This document shows, piece after piece, positions 30,724 to 42,773 of a stretch of 64,000 nt of DNA. The number at the start of each line of letters is the position of its first letter. The stretch's first letter is position 1. Both the position numbers and the translations under genes were made by a program. This stretch comes from Rutidosis leptorrhynchoides. Lineage: Eukaryota; Streptophyta; Magnoliopsida; Asterales; Asteraceae. The notes below the pieces were generated by a model, which did not search any database, had not been told where the DNA came from, and was given only the letters and a program-made list of their open reading frames with translations. Where the stretch lies: NCBI RefSeq assembly GCF_046630445.1, contig NC_092333.1, positions 709,112,501 to 709,176,500 of the forward strand, read 5' to 3'.

Positions 30724-32807
30724 TGTAAGACTCAAATTATTATTGTACAGCAGTGTAAATATGGTACATAGAGTGTGAGTGTCATTGTGTATTTAAACAG
30801 AGGTCAGAAACTGTCCAGACCTTCGTGCGCGCCGCGCAGGGGTAAGTGTGCGCGCCGCGCACTGTTCCTGTGCACAGATTCATGCTTTTTAAATTAAAGT
30901 TTAACGAGGGGCATTCTTATCTTTTAACATGAGGACGAGTTTAGGGCTTTAGTGGCCAGTTGTGTGGTGGTTGAAACACATTCAACATTATCACCAATCA
31001 CATCATCTCTCCAATTAAAGGTTCTAGAGTGAGAAACCCATTTGAGAGGGAAAGCTTAAATCAAGGAAGAAGAAGTTGATTTCGGGCCAAAGCGCGCGTA
31101 TTAAAGTTGTTCATCTATCCACTAGCTACGTTTTAATTGTGGTGGTATGTCCTAACTTTGATTTTCTTACTTTAATTTATATAAGGGTTAGGGTTTGGGT
31201 AAATGGTGAACATAAAACCTATATTTGGTGATTTTGGGTATTCTTGGGTAAGATTGAGTCATGAAGACTCAATAGTAACTAACCTAGGGTTTCAAAGTGA
31301 TAATTGAGGTTATTGAGTCTTAATTGGTTAGTTATTTACTAGCACACCTAGATATTAAATTAATGGGTGTTATTTGGGTTAATGGATGACCCGAAATGGG
31401 TGTGTTGACTTTAAAATGGTCCAATGGATAATTATTGACCTAGTTGGGAAAGATGGGTATGAAATACCCCAATTTTGTATTAGTTAGTGTTGTTGGACCT
31501 AAATCACTAACTTTTAGTGATTTATGATGGTCTTGACCTTAAATGGACGGTTTTGGTATAAATGGGTCGTTTAATGCATCGAAGTCATTAAATGCACATG
31601 AGTGAATTGTTGGTATTTAGTCCAAATAGTTTGTGTGTTGATCGAGTACTTAATGTATTAGGTACTTTGCTTTGAAACTTGCAGAAGTATAAAACCATCA
31701 CCGAATCGTTAAGGTGAGTGGAATAATTATGCATGTATGTATACAATGTATTTATTTGTGTGGCATGAAATGTGGGGTAGTCGCGGTGTTAAGACACCAC
31801 ATAATACGTAACGAGTGGGTTAGTCGCGGTGTTAAGACACCACTCCGGTAATTAATGGAATGTGGGGTAGTCGCGGTGTTAAGACACCACATAATATGTA
31901 ATGAGTGGGTTAGTCACGGTGTTAAGACGCCACTCCGGGATTTAATGACATGTGGGCTAGTCGCGGTGTTAAGACACCACAATGTCATGGAGGGTGGGTT
32001 AGTCGCGGTGTTAAGATACTACCCGGGAGTTAGTGATACGCGGTGTTAAGTACACTAATGGATGTTGCGAACTCCGATGGTCCTTGTAAGCACCATCTCC
32101 TTGTATGAATGGTTAACCATGGTTATGTGTTGTAGATTAGCATATTGTATTGTTCGTGTTATATGCTATCGTTTGTGCTAGCTCGTGATATCGTGGAATT
32201 AGCGTTGTACGTTGAAATGGTATGCTGATTTAAAATGCTAGCGTGTATGAGGTATTTGTGTAAGTGATTGCAAGTAAGTAGGTTATATATGTATATGTAT
32301 AATTATTGCATTCACTAAGCGTTAGCTTACCCTCTCGTGTTTACCTTTTTAGGCTCCAGCGTGGACAAGGGCAAAAGGTATCCGTTTGGATTAGTAGTGG
32401 CTCTCGAGGGCTTAGCTTTTGGAAGTTCGACCAAGATTTGGGTAGTTTAACCCCCAAACAGCATGCTCAAAGTGTCGTTTGGAATTTAAACTAATGTGGT
32501 CGAAACGTATATTTTGTACGAAACTCGTAATACGGTCATATGTGGGCCCGATGTCGTAAAACTTGTTTTATTATTGAAACATGTTAGTTTTACTTATTAT
32601 AATATGTTGTGAAAAGCGTTTCGTCTAAAAGTGTCGAGAAGTGGAAGATCTTTAAGCGAAAAATGGCAAAACCGGACAGAAGCTGCCAGGCAGCCTGCGA
32701 GCCGCGCACAGGCAGGGCTGCGTGCCGCGCACCCAGTCTGGGCAGTGCAGTTTTGAAATTTTTTTTTATGGGCTGTTTTCGGTTGGTTAACGGGTTGGGT
32801 TGTTACA
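30724..32807. mobile_element. Solo LTR (2084 bp) inserted in the dispersed repeat
   Basis: Starts TGTAAGACTC and ends GGGTTGTTACA. Flanks are ATTAC (30719-30723) and ATCAC (32808-32812), a target duplication with one mismatch. Comparison with repeat copy 1 gives the empty site. It has no primer site or coding region. GC-rich boxes (GCGCGCCGCGC) lie near the left end at 30828-30864 and related ones near the right end at 32694-32731. The parent element is not in the window; a gypsy origin is likely from the end sequences. Confidence 0.75.
31770..32052. repeat. Minisatellite with 90-bp higher-order unit inside the solo LTR
   Basis: The core TAGTCGCGGTGTTAAGACAC starts at 31778, 31821, 31868, 31911, 31958 and 32000, with a partial copy near 32037. 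Alternate copies are 89-90 bp apart, so two half-units of about 43 and 47 bp alternate. Each core holds GGTGT-TAAG-ACACC. Confidence 0.92.
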
Positions 32808-32812
32808 ATCAC

Positions 32813-32926
32813 CCACCATGCTTAGATTTTTTTCTTTTTCTTTTTATTTTTTCTTAACAAAGAAATTAGCCTAATAATGAGATCATCATTATAGCATTTT
32901 AATATTAACTATAGACTATAGATAGT
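32813..32926 (+). repeat. 0.5-kb dispersed repeat, copy 2, right part
   Basis: Continues copy 2 after the solo LTR: CCACCATGCTTAGATTTTTT matches CTACCATGGTTAGATTTTTT at 28081 in copy 1. Confidence 0.75.
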
Positions 32927-32973
32927 AATAAAAAAATATAACTATATTATTATATATTATAATTATTATAATT

Positions 32974-33740
<767 letters not shown>

Positions 33741-34623
33741 ATTTTATCTCTCTCTCTCTCCTAGGGCGATTTACGCGGGAAAAACGGTTATGGATTTTTC
33801 TGGCTAAATTGAACTTCTCAGGCAAGATTCCGATCAATCAATCACAGTTTTAGAATCTCTACAACCTCAATCGAACATTCGTCATGTAGTCTGGTAGATC
33901 GCGGGCGTTTAGGATGGCTGATAATCGTAGGGCTTCGACACGAAAAGTCAAAATACCTGATAAGCTAAAAGATACAGTTCATGACTTAAATAAAAAGAAA
34001 GCTACTCATGGATCTGGTGTTAGGACTGTGGTAGGAAATAATCTAAAGGAGAAAGAGGTATTTGTAGCTAATAAGGCTGATGAAGTGATCGAGAAGGTTT
34101 TTTCCCCAATTTCTGTAAGTACGAATAATTCTGAATCTAGTGTTCGCACTAATACTTAAATGATGTTGATACGAATACTGTAAAGAATAATTCTCCTATT
34201 GAGGAACATGTTAAGGAGAACAATGTTTCTTATGCTGCTGCTGTTGGTAACAACAGTAAGTGTGTTGATTGAAATTTGAATTTTATCCCTACTACTGTAG
34301 ATACTGATGGGAATGAATATGTTATATTTGAGGAAGACTTGGTTATGGAAGGTAGTCAGAAGTGGAACCTTACTGTTTGTAGCTTCTTTGTGGGTTGTAA
34401 TATGACCTATGGGGTAATGAGTTATAATCTGAGAAGAATGTGGAGTAAACTAGGGTTGAAAGATACTATTATGGATAATAGTCAAATCTGTTACTTCAAA
34501 TTTGACTCTGAAGAAGGAATGAATAAGGTCATTGATCAAAGCCCATGGATGGTGAATGGAAAGCCTTTAATTGTTCAAAAATGGAGTCCTGATGTTAAAG
34601 TTGAGAAGGTTGATCCCTGCAAA
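33741..34623 (+). pseudogene. LINE ORF1 fragment (DUF4283-type), broken
   Basis: A likely 5' UTR with a (CT)n run precedes ATG 33914. The first frame ends at TAA 34157-34159. The reading then continues in another frame with a TGA at 34270-34272, where a Trp codon fits, and is open to the junction. Residues such as WNLTVCSFFVGCNMTYGVMS, LRRMWSKLGLKD and SPWMVNGKPLIVQKWSP are typical of the DUF4283 region of plant L1-type ORF1 proteins, which bind RNA. No zinc knuckle, endonuclease or reverse transcriptase remains: the element is cut at about 34623 by the truncated LTR of E. The apparent 180-codon frame 34276-34818 is a chimera running on into that LTR. Confidence 0.8.
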
Positions 34624-36106
34624 GTACTTCTACTTAACAAAAATGCTTACAATTACATCCTCATTCATCAACAATTCTACTCGTATGCACTCGTATTTGT
34701 ACTCGTACAATACACAACTTCTAAATGTATTTACTATTGGTATATATACTCTAATGATCAGCTCTTAGCGGCCCATGTGAGTCACCTAACCATGTGGGAA
34801 CCATCATTTAACATCTAGCATGAAATATCTCACAAAATTACAAACTAATGGAGACTATAATGCCATCCTACTTTCACATGAAGTTAGACACACACAAACA
34901 CTTTCATTTTGCAACTTACATGCATCAAACTACTCTCTCTCAAGTGTTCTTCCTTTGTTTTAAGTGTTCTTCATCATCTTCAACAAAATCTAGCTCAATC
35001 TCGTTCATAAATCCATACATAAACCAAGTTATAAAACAACTACTCAAGAACACACCAACAACACTTCCAAGTTTGCTAACTTACTTCCAATCTTGCAAAT
35101 TCACTTTGAGTGATCATCCAACCTTAAGAAATCTTTCTTATTTACAGTAATATATCTTTCTAATATAAGGTAATACTCATATTCAAACTTTGATTCAATT
35201 TCTATAACTTTAACAATCTTATTTCGAGTGGAAATCTTACTTGAACTTGTTTTCGTGTCATGATTTTGCTTCAAGAACTTTTAAACCATCCAAGGATCCT
35301 TTGAAGCTAGATCTATTTTTCTCATTTCCAGTAGGTTTATTCACAAAATCTGAGGTAGTAATGATGTTCATAACATCATTCGATTCATATATATAAAACT
35401 ACCTTATTCGAAGGTTTAAACTTGTAATCACTAGAACATAGTTTAGTTAATTCTAAACTTGTTCGCAAACAAAAGTTAATCCTTCTAACTTGAATTTTAA
35501 AATCAAGTAGACACATGTTCTATATCTATATGATATTCTAAATTAATGATTTAAAAACTGAAAACACGAAAAACACCGTAAAACCGGATATACGCCGTCG
35601 TAGTAACACCGCGGGCTGTTTTGGGTTAGTTAATTAAAAACTATGATAAACTTTGATTTAAAATTTGTTCTTCTGGAAAAATGATTTTTCTTATGAACAT
35701 GAAACTATATCCAAAAATCATGGTTAAACTCAAAATAGAAGTATGTTTTCCAAAATGGTCATCTAGACGTCTTTCTTTCGACTGAAATGACTACCTTCAC
35801 AAAAATAACTTGTAACCTGTATTTCCGACTATAAACTTATACTTTTTATGTTTAGATTCATAAACTTAAGTTCAATATAAAACCATAGCAACTTGAATCA
35901 CTCAAAACGGATTTAAAACGAAGAAGTTGTGGGTAAAACAAGATTGGATAATTTTTCTTGTTATAGCTACGTGAAAATTGGTAACAAATCTATATTAATC
36001 ATATCCTAGCTAACTCATATTGTATTATACATGTATTATAATATATTATGTAATCTTGGGATACCATAGACACGAATACAATATTTTGACGTATCATATC
36101 GACCCA

Positions 36107-36199
<93 letters not shown>

Positions 36200-37384
36200 G
36201 GAACAACCATAGACACTCTATATGCAGTAATGTTGGAGTTAGCTATACAGGATTGAGGTTGATTCCAAAATATTAAATATACTTTGAGTTGTGATCTGGC
36301 CTGAGGCTTGTATACACAAGGTCGTGGATTGATTCGAGATAATATATATTGCTTTATTTCTGTACATCTAACTGTGGACAACTAGTTGTAGGTTACTAAC
36401 GAGGACAACTGACTTAATAAACTTAAAACATTAAAATGTATTAAAAATATTGTAAATATATTTTGAACATACTTTGATATATATGTACATATTTATTATA
36501 GGTTCGTGAATCGACCAGTGGCCAAGTCTTACTTCCCGACGAAATAAAAATATGTGAAAGTGAGTTATAGTCCCACTTTTAAAATCTAATATTTTGGGAT
36601 GAGAATACATGCAGTTTTATAAATGTTTTACAAAATAGACACAAGTAAATGAAACTACATTCTATGGCTGGATTATTAAACCGAATATGCCCCTTTTTAG
36701 TATGGTAATCTAAGAATTAGGGAACAGACACCCTAATTAACGCGAATCCTAAAGATAGATCTATTGGGCCCAACGAGCCCCATCCAAAGTACCGGATGCT
36801 TTAGTACTTCGAATTCATCATGTCCGAAGGGAGTCCCGGAATGATAGGGGATATTCTATATGCATCTTGTTAAGGTCGGTTACCAAGTGTTCACCATATG
36901 AATGATTTTTATCTCTATGTATGGGATGTATATTGAAATATGAAACCTTGTGGTCTATTATTACGATTTGATAAATATATAGGTTAAACCTATAACTCAC
37001 CAACATTTTTGTTGAAGTTTAAAGCATGTTTATTCTCAGGTGATTATTAAGAACTTCCGCTGTTGCATGCTATTATATGGACAAGATTTGGTATCAGCAT
37101 GCTTGTATAATATTGTTTAAAACTTCATTCGAGATTTATTTTGTTGTAACATATTAATATTTGTAAACCAATATGTATTGGTAGTGTGTAAGTGTGATAT
37201 TTGTTAGATTATCATTTCTGGATAATCTAAGTGGTGTCTTTTTAACCTTGTCGATAAAATAAAGGTTATGGTTTGTTTTAAAAATGAATGCAGTCTTTGA
37301 AAAACGTCTCACATAGAGGTCAAAACCTCGCAACGAAATCAATTAATGTGGAACGTTTATAATCAATATGAACGGGACATTTCA
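34624..37384 (+). repeat. 5' LTR of E, 5'-truncated
   Basis: Aligns with C from about 604 bases inside its LTR to the end GGGACATTTCA. The join to the LINE fragment is inside a shared CAAA.TACTTCTAC stretch, suggesting microhomology-mediated deletion. No target duplication is possible. Confidence 0.88.
36109..36197. repeat. (TA)n microsatellite in E LTR
   Basis: About 89 bp; the C LTRs have only TATATATA at this site, so it expanded after divergence. Frames across it on both strands are artefacts. Confidence 0.95.
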
Positions 37385-37386
37385 GT

Positions 37387-37398
37387 TGGTATCCGAGC
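37387..37398 (+). other. Primer binding site of E (tRNA-iMet type)
   Basis: TGGTATCCGAGC, identical to C and the same distance from the LTR end. Confidence 0.85.
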
Positions 37399-37592
37399 GT
37401 TGGTCTTAGAGAACCAGAAATTTGCATTAGTGTGTCTTATCGAGTTTGTTAGGATACATTAGTGAGTCTGGACTTCGACCGTGTTTTCTTTAAAATCGAT
37501 TGCTTAACACTTTTGTTGAAAACTATATATTATTAACATGTAATTATTATGTGATATATTAACCTCTTAATATGTTTGATATTGTGTGATAG

Positions 37593-38201
37593 ATGTCTAC
37601 CACTAGTAAAAATAACATCGACTCACCTAATGATAATGAAGAGTCGAATATACTTTGGGAAGATTCACAAATTCTCGAAGAGGAACCGAAAGAGGAGGAA
37701 CCGGAAGAAGAGGAACCAGAAGAGGAGGAACCGGATGAAGAAGAAGAGGTTCCGGAGGAAGAAATATTGATACCTACGGTAAATCGATTAAATAAAAGAA
37801 AATCCTCAACCAACGGACCAAAGTTAAAAATGGACAATGGTGTTTCTGCTGAGGAAGCAAATTATTGGGAAGATTACCAATTTTCCGATGAATCGGATCC
37901 CGAAGAGGATTATGATGATGTTATAGAAATTACCTTGACCCAATTTAATAAAGCAAAAGAAAATAATAAGGGAAAAGGTATAAAAATAGAGAAACCTGTT
38001 TCCAACCCCGATGAACTTTATATGTATCGAAAAAATCCGTATTTCCTAAATTGTAACAATAACCCGGGAACCTCTAAACCACCAGGTTTTTCTAAACCAT
38101 TGTGGAAAACGACGGCTCGTATTAGAGGAACACCATATATCCCTAAGAAATTAGGAAAACGAACCAGGTCCGAAGAAGAAGAAACCAGTGATTCAGATTA
38201 G
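37593..38201 (+). CDS. Acidic leader ORF of E (202 aa)
   Basis: ATG 37593 to TAG 38199-38201, intact. Homologous to the C ORF at 14393. It has the same N-terminus (MSTTSKNNIDSPNDNEES), an E/P-rich run of different length, the WEDYQFSDESD block, PDELYMYR and the TSKPPGFSKP to RIRGTPYIP block. It stayed open although gag and pol of this copy have decayed. Function unknown; nuclear acidic protein is a guess. Confidence 0.72.
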   Translation: MSTTSKNNIDSPNDNEESNILWEDSQILEEEPKEEEPEEEEPEEEEPDEEEEVPEEEILIPTVNRLNKRKSSTNGPKLKMDNGVSAEEANYWEDYQFSDESDPEEDYDDVIEITLTQFNKAKENNKGKGIKIEKPVSNPDELYMYRKNPYFLNCNNNPGTSKPPGFSKPLWKTTARIRGTPYIPKKLGKRTRSEEEETSDSD

Positions 38202-38340
38202 AGGGTTGTAATTATGTTGTGTATTATATGTATTATAGTGTGCTTGTACTTTTATGTTCTATGTAAAAATTGCTTGTATTGTTTTTTGATTATCTTTTAC
38301 GAATCTAATCCTTGTCTATTTTACAGTATAAAAACACAAA

Positions 38341-39033
38341 ATGGACGTTAAGGATAGACAACCAAAAATTTTAGAAGACCTACCAGGAGATATGATTGAT
38401 GAAATCTTGTCTAGAGTCGGGCAGAATTCATCAGCACAATTAGTTACGGCAAAATTAGTTTGTCAAACGTTTGAAAGACATTCCAAGCATGCCTTAGTAT
38501 ATAAAAGGCTTTCCTTTGAAAGATGGGGTATATCACATTGGGGAGACTTTAAGTTACGCCAAGTTTTCTTTAAGGCATTTAGTGCGGGAAACCCAGATGC
38601 AATTTTACGCTACGGGTTACGAACCTATTTTGACTCAACATATCCCAACATAGGACTCCATTCTTTAGAAAGTGCTTCTAACATGCAACATAAAGAAGCA
38701 TGTTATACTTACGGGTTAGTGATGTTCGCTTCTTACCAAAGTGAGAAAAAGAATATCGGATTACAACTTTTAAATAAAACATTCCCACAAGTGACGGATT
38801 CAGTAGTTGGGGTGAGAAACAAGGTTTTTAGATTATTACGGGGCTGTTGGGCATTACGAAACCCTCGTCCTTTTGACGACATTACAACATGCTGCCTAGC
38901 CAATGGTCATAACGGTTACTTTCCACAAGACCAAGGATGGGAAGTCGTTTTAGTAAAACCAGAATGCATAACCTGTTTCTGGACTTATGAATTACGTGTC
39001 TTTATTGCCTTTGCTGAACAACTTGCGTATTAA
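38341..39033 (+). CDS. F-box protein carried by element E (230 aa)
   Basis: ATG 38341 to TAA 39031-39033, intact. It has three more N-terminal residues than the C copy. The F-box (DLPGDMIDEILSRVGQNSSA) is almost unchanged between copies. The most variable positions lie just after it and in the exposed parts of the helical repeat region. The C-terminal CITCFWTYELRVF segment is kept. Preceded by the same acceptor-like CTATTTTACAG. Expected to bind SKP1 through the F-box; the target-recognition partner is unknown. Confidence 0.83.
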   Translation: MDVKDRQPKILEDLPGDMIDEILSRVGQNSSAQLVTAKLVCQTFERHSKHALVYKRLSFERWGISHWGDFKLRQVFFKAFSAGNPDAILRYGLRTYFDSTYPNIGLHSLESASNMQHKEACYTYGLVMFASYQSEKKNIGLQLLNKTFPQVTDSVVGVRNKVFRLLRGCWALRNPRPFDDITTCCLANGHNGYFPQDQGWEVVLVKPECITCFWTYELRVFIAFAEQLAY

Positions 39034-39221
39034 TTAGAATTACCTTTATAACTGTCGTGTAGCAAGTTATTATGTACTATATTTCATCCTATTTGTATAA
39101 TAGTGGTATTGTATGTTTGTAAAATATTGTATAAAAGTTTGAACGCGAAATATTATTGTAATAAGTTTTTCATATAGAATCGTAGTAGTTGAATTGTATA
39201 ATAGCTACTAAGTATGAACTT

Positions 39222-39240
39222 AACGGGTAGGTACTACCCG
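39222..39240 (+). other. Hairpin/PPT-like copy upstream of gag in E
   Basis: AACGGGTAGGTACTACCCG, identical to the C sequence at 16018-16036 although the surrounding bases differ. Confidence 0.6.
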
Positions 39241-39372
39241 AATTAAAACTATAAAATGCTAATATGAAGAAAAAGCTTTTATAAACAAGTTCATATTATG
39301 CTACGAAATACTATTGACTACTCTTAAATTCTATGTGATTTACTCAATTCTTTTGGGCTATTTTTGAAGAAA

Positions 39373-39587
39373 ATTGCACCGGCGACTCGTCAGAATTTGA
39401 ACATGAGCGAGGAAGACTTCCGTGTTTTCCTTGCAGCAAACATAGCCGCAGTACTGGCTGCGATGTAAAATAACAATAACTCTGAATCTAGCAGTGGAAC
39501 TAATTCCACAAGAAATCGTGTAGGATGCTCCTACAATGAATTCTCTGCCTGCAAACCTTTGGAATTTGATGAAACCGAAAGACCAAT
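39373..39587 (+). pseudogene. gag start of E, decayed
   Basis: The position of C's gag ATG is ATT here (39373-39375) and a TAA follows in frame at 39466-39468. The frame aligns with C residues 1-70 up to the CCAAT target duplication of H (39583-39587). Confidence 0.88.
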
Positions 39588-40824
39588 TGAAATGTCTCGT
39601 TCATATTGATTATAAACATTCCATATTAATTGATTTCGTTGCGAGGTTTTGACCTCTATATGAGACGTTTTTCAAAGACTGCATTCGTTTTTAAAACAAA
39701 CCATAACTTTTATTTTATCGACAAGGTTTAAAGGACACCACCTAGATTATCAGAAATGATAATCTAAAAATATCACACTTACACACTACCAATACATATT
39801 GGTTTGCAATATTAATATGTTACAACAAAGTAAATTTCGAATGCAGTTTTAAACAATATTATACAAGCATGCTGACTCCAAATCTTGTCCATATATTAGC
39901 ATGCAACAGCGGAAGCTCTTAATAATCACCTGAGAATAAACATGTTTTAAACGTCAACAAAAATGTTGGTGAGTTATAGGTTTAACCTATATATTTATCA
40001 AATCGTAATAATAGACCACAAGATTTCATATTTCAATACACATCCCATACATAGAGATAAAAATCATTCATATGGTGAACACCTGGTAACCGACATTAAC
40101 AAGATGCATATAAGAATATCCCCTATCATTCCGGGACATCCATCGGACATGATAAAACAACATCTAAGTACTAAAGCATCCGCTACAACGGATGGGGTTT
40201 GTTGAGCCCAATAGATCTATCTTTAGGATTCGCGTCAATTAGTAGACTGGTTTACTAATTCTTAGGTTACCAAGTAAAAAGGGGCATATTCAGCTTCGAT
40301 CGTTCAACCATAGAAAGTAGTTTCATGTACTTGTGTCTATTTTGTAAATCATTTATAAAACTGCATGTATTCTCATCTCAAAATATTAGATTTTAAAAGT
40401 GGGACTATAACTCACTTTCACAGATTTTTACTTCGTCGGGAAGTAAAACTTGGCCACTGGTCGATTCACGAACCTATAACAAATATGTACATATATATCA
40501 AAGTATGTTCAAAATATATTTACAATATTTTTAATACGTTTTAATATTTTAAGTTTATTAAGTCAGCTGTCCTCGTTAGTAACCTACAACTAGTTGTTCA
40601 TAGTTAGATGTACAGAAATAAATTGATATATATTATCTTGACCCAATCCACGACCCAGTGTATACACGTCTCAGGCTAGATCACAACTCAAAGTATATAT
40701 ATTTTTGAAATCAACCTCAACCCTGTATAGTTAACTCCAACATTACTGCATATAGAGTGTCTATGGTTGTTCCAAATAATATATATAGATGGGTCGATAT
40801 GATATGTCAAAACATTTGCATACG
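39588..40824 (-). repeat. Solo LTR H, left part
   Basis: Reverse complement of the 3' portion of a C-type LTR: it begins TGAAATGTCTCGTTC, the complement of GAACGAGACATTTCA. Perfect target duplication CCAAT at 39583-39587 and 59773-59777. Interrupted by B; the other part is 57561-59772. Only one LTR lies between the duplications, so internal loss by LTR-LTR recombination is inferred. Confidence 0.92.
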
Positions 40825-42747
40825 TGATAATGCTAAAAACGAACATATATTTCATAGCATTATTCCTCAAGAAAGACAAGCTTTTAGTTGCAATTGTCCT
40901 ATTTACAAGTGATAATCGTTTAAATAATAAAAGGTGAAGACAAAAGACAGATTCGACGAATTGAAGACGCAAACGACCAAAAAGCTCAAAAGTACAAAAT
41001 ACAATCAAAGAGGTTCCAATTATTGATAAGAAATGTCTCGAAATTACAAGAGTACAAGATTCAAAACGCAAAGTACAAGATATTAAATTGTACGCAAGGA
41101 CGTTCAAAAATCCGAAACCGGGACCAGAGTCAACTCTCAACGCTCGACGCAACGGACTAAAAATTACAAGTCAACTATGCACATAAATATAATATAATAT
41201 TTAAATAATTACTAAAATTATTTATATATTATATTTATTTATATAATCCGTCGACAAGCTTGGAGCCAAGGCTTGGTGGGCTGTAAAAACGAACTCCGCG
41301 ACTCGCGGAGTTTGAAGGCAAAAAATGTCGCGAGTTGCGGAGACACCCTGGATGAAAATCCCTATAAAAGGCAACGCAGTTTGATCATTTAATATATCCT
41401 TTAATCTCTCTCTCAATATATACGTAATATATATATTTATATTTTAATTTTAATTTTAATTTCTAAAAATAAGGGTATGTTACCGAATGTTGTAAGGGTG
41501 TAAGACGAAATTCTGTCCGTGTAACGCTACGCTATTTTTAATCATTGTAAGTTATGTTCAACCTTTTTAATTTAATGTCTCGCAGCTAAGTTATTATTAT
41601 GCTTATTTAAAACGAAGTAATCATGAAGTTTGGGCTAACTACTAAAATTGGGTAATTGGGCTTTGTACCATAATTGGGGTTTGGACAAAAGAACTACACT
41701 TGTGGAAATTAGACTATGGGCTATTAATGGGCTTTATATTTGTTTAACTAAATGATAATTTGTTAACTTTAATATAAAGATTTACAATTAGACGTCCCTA
41801 TAAATAACCATATACACTCGATCGGACACGATGGGCGGGGTATTTATATGTACGAATAATCGTTCATTTAACCGGACACGGGAATGGATTAATAGTCTAT
41901 GGAATTATTAAGACAGGGGTGAAATTATGTACAAGGACACTTGGCATAATTGATAACAAAGTATTAAAACCTTGTTACAGTTTAAGTCCCCAATTAGTTG
42001 GAATATTTAACTTCGGGTATAAGGATAATTTGACGAGGACACTCGCACTTTATATTTATGACTGATGGACTGTTATGGACAAAAACCAGACGGACATATT
42101 AAATAATCCAGGACAAAGGACAATTAACCCATGGGCATAAAACTAAAATCAACACGTCAAACATCATGATTACGGAAGTTTAAATAAGCATAATTCTTTT
42201 ATTTCATATTTAATTTCCTTTATTTTATATTTAATTGCACTTCTAATTATCACACTTTTAATTATTGTTATTGTATTTAATTGCACTTTTAATTATCGTA
42301 CTTTTTAATTATCGCAATTTTATTTTATCGCAATTTTATTTATCGCAATTTCATTATCATTATTTATTTTACGCTTTAAATTAAGTTGTATTTATTTTTA
42401 CATTAGGTTTTAACTGCAACTAAAGTTTTTTAAAATCGACAAACCGGTCATTAAACGGTAAAAACCCCCTTTAAAATAATAATATTACTTTTATATATAT
42501 TTGTATTTTTATAAATTAAAACTAATATAGCGTTAAGCTTTGTTTAAAGATTTTTCCCTGTGGAACGAACCGGACTTACTAAAAACTACACCACTGTACG
42601 ATTAGGTACACTGCCTATAAGTGTTGTAGCAAGGTTTAAGTATATCCATTCTATAAATAAATAAATATCTTGTGTAAAATTGTATCGCATTTAATAGTAT
42701 TTCCTAGTAAAATATAAGCTATTTCATATACACCTCGCATAACACCA
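40825..42747 (+). repeat. 5' LTR of B
   Basis: TGATAATGCTAAAAACG to ATAACACCA. The promoter part has palindrome pair CTCCGCGACTCGCGGAG (41293-41309) and a second degraded one, then TATAAAA at 41363-41369. Confidence 0.93.
41293..41369 (+). promoter_or_regulatory. LTR promoter of B: palindromes and TATA box
   Basis: CTCCGCGA-C-TCGCGGAG has perfect 8-bp arms. The second box reads GTCGCGAGTTGCGGAG. TATAAAA is at 41363-41369, with the same layout in the 3' LTR (56109-56184). Confidence 0.65.
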
Positions 42748-42755
42748 AGTATTTT

Positions 42756-42773
42756 TGGCGCCGCTTCCGGGGA
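42756..42773 (+). other. Primer binding site of B (tRNA-Asp type)
   Basis: TGGCGCCGCTTCCGGGGA, eight bases after the LTR; two bases off the tRNA-Asp complement and one off that of D. Confidence 0.85.

Larger units (their letters stand above)
34624..39587 (+). mobile_element. Element E, left part: older relative of C with the same accessory genes
   Basis: Order matches C: LTR (lacking about its first 600 bp), primer site, acidic ORF, F-box ORF, start of gag. Gag is interrupted at 39587 by solo LTR H and continues at 59778. Pol is cut at 62026 by G. The 3' LTR would lie beyond the window. Confidence 0.92.

Noticed and set aside
31855..32049. 64-aa ORF with repeats resembling a repeat protein
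   Set aside because: Translation of the 90-bp minisatellite in a solo LTR; no start context or family.
31770..32052. Possible CRISPR-like array (regular repeats with spacers)
   Set aside because: Spacers are themselves repeats, the unit is a two-part higher-order minisatellite, and the context is a plant LTR.
34276..34818. 180-aa ORF joining LINE-like protein to new sequence
   Set aside because: It crosses the LINE/LTR junction; the last 60 codons are LTR sequence, so it is a rearrangement artefact.
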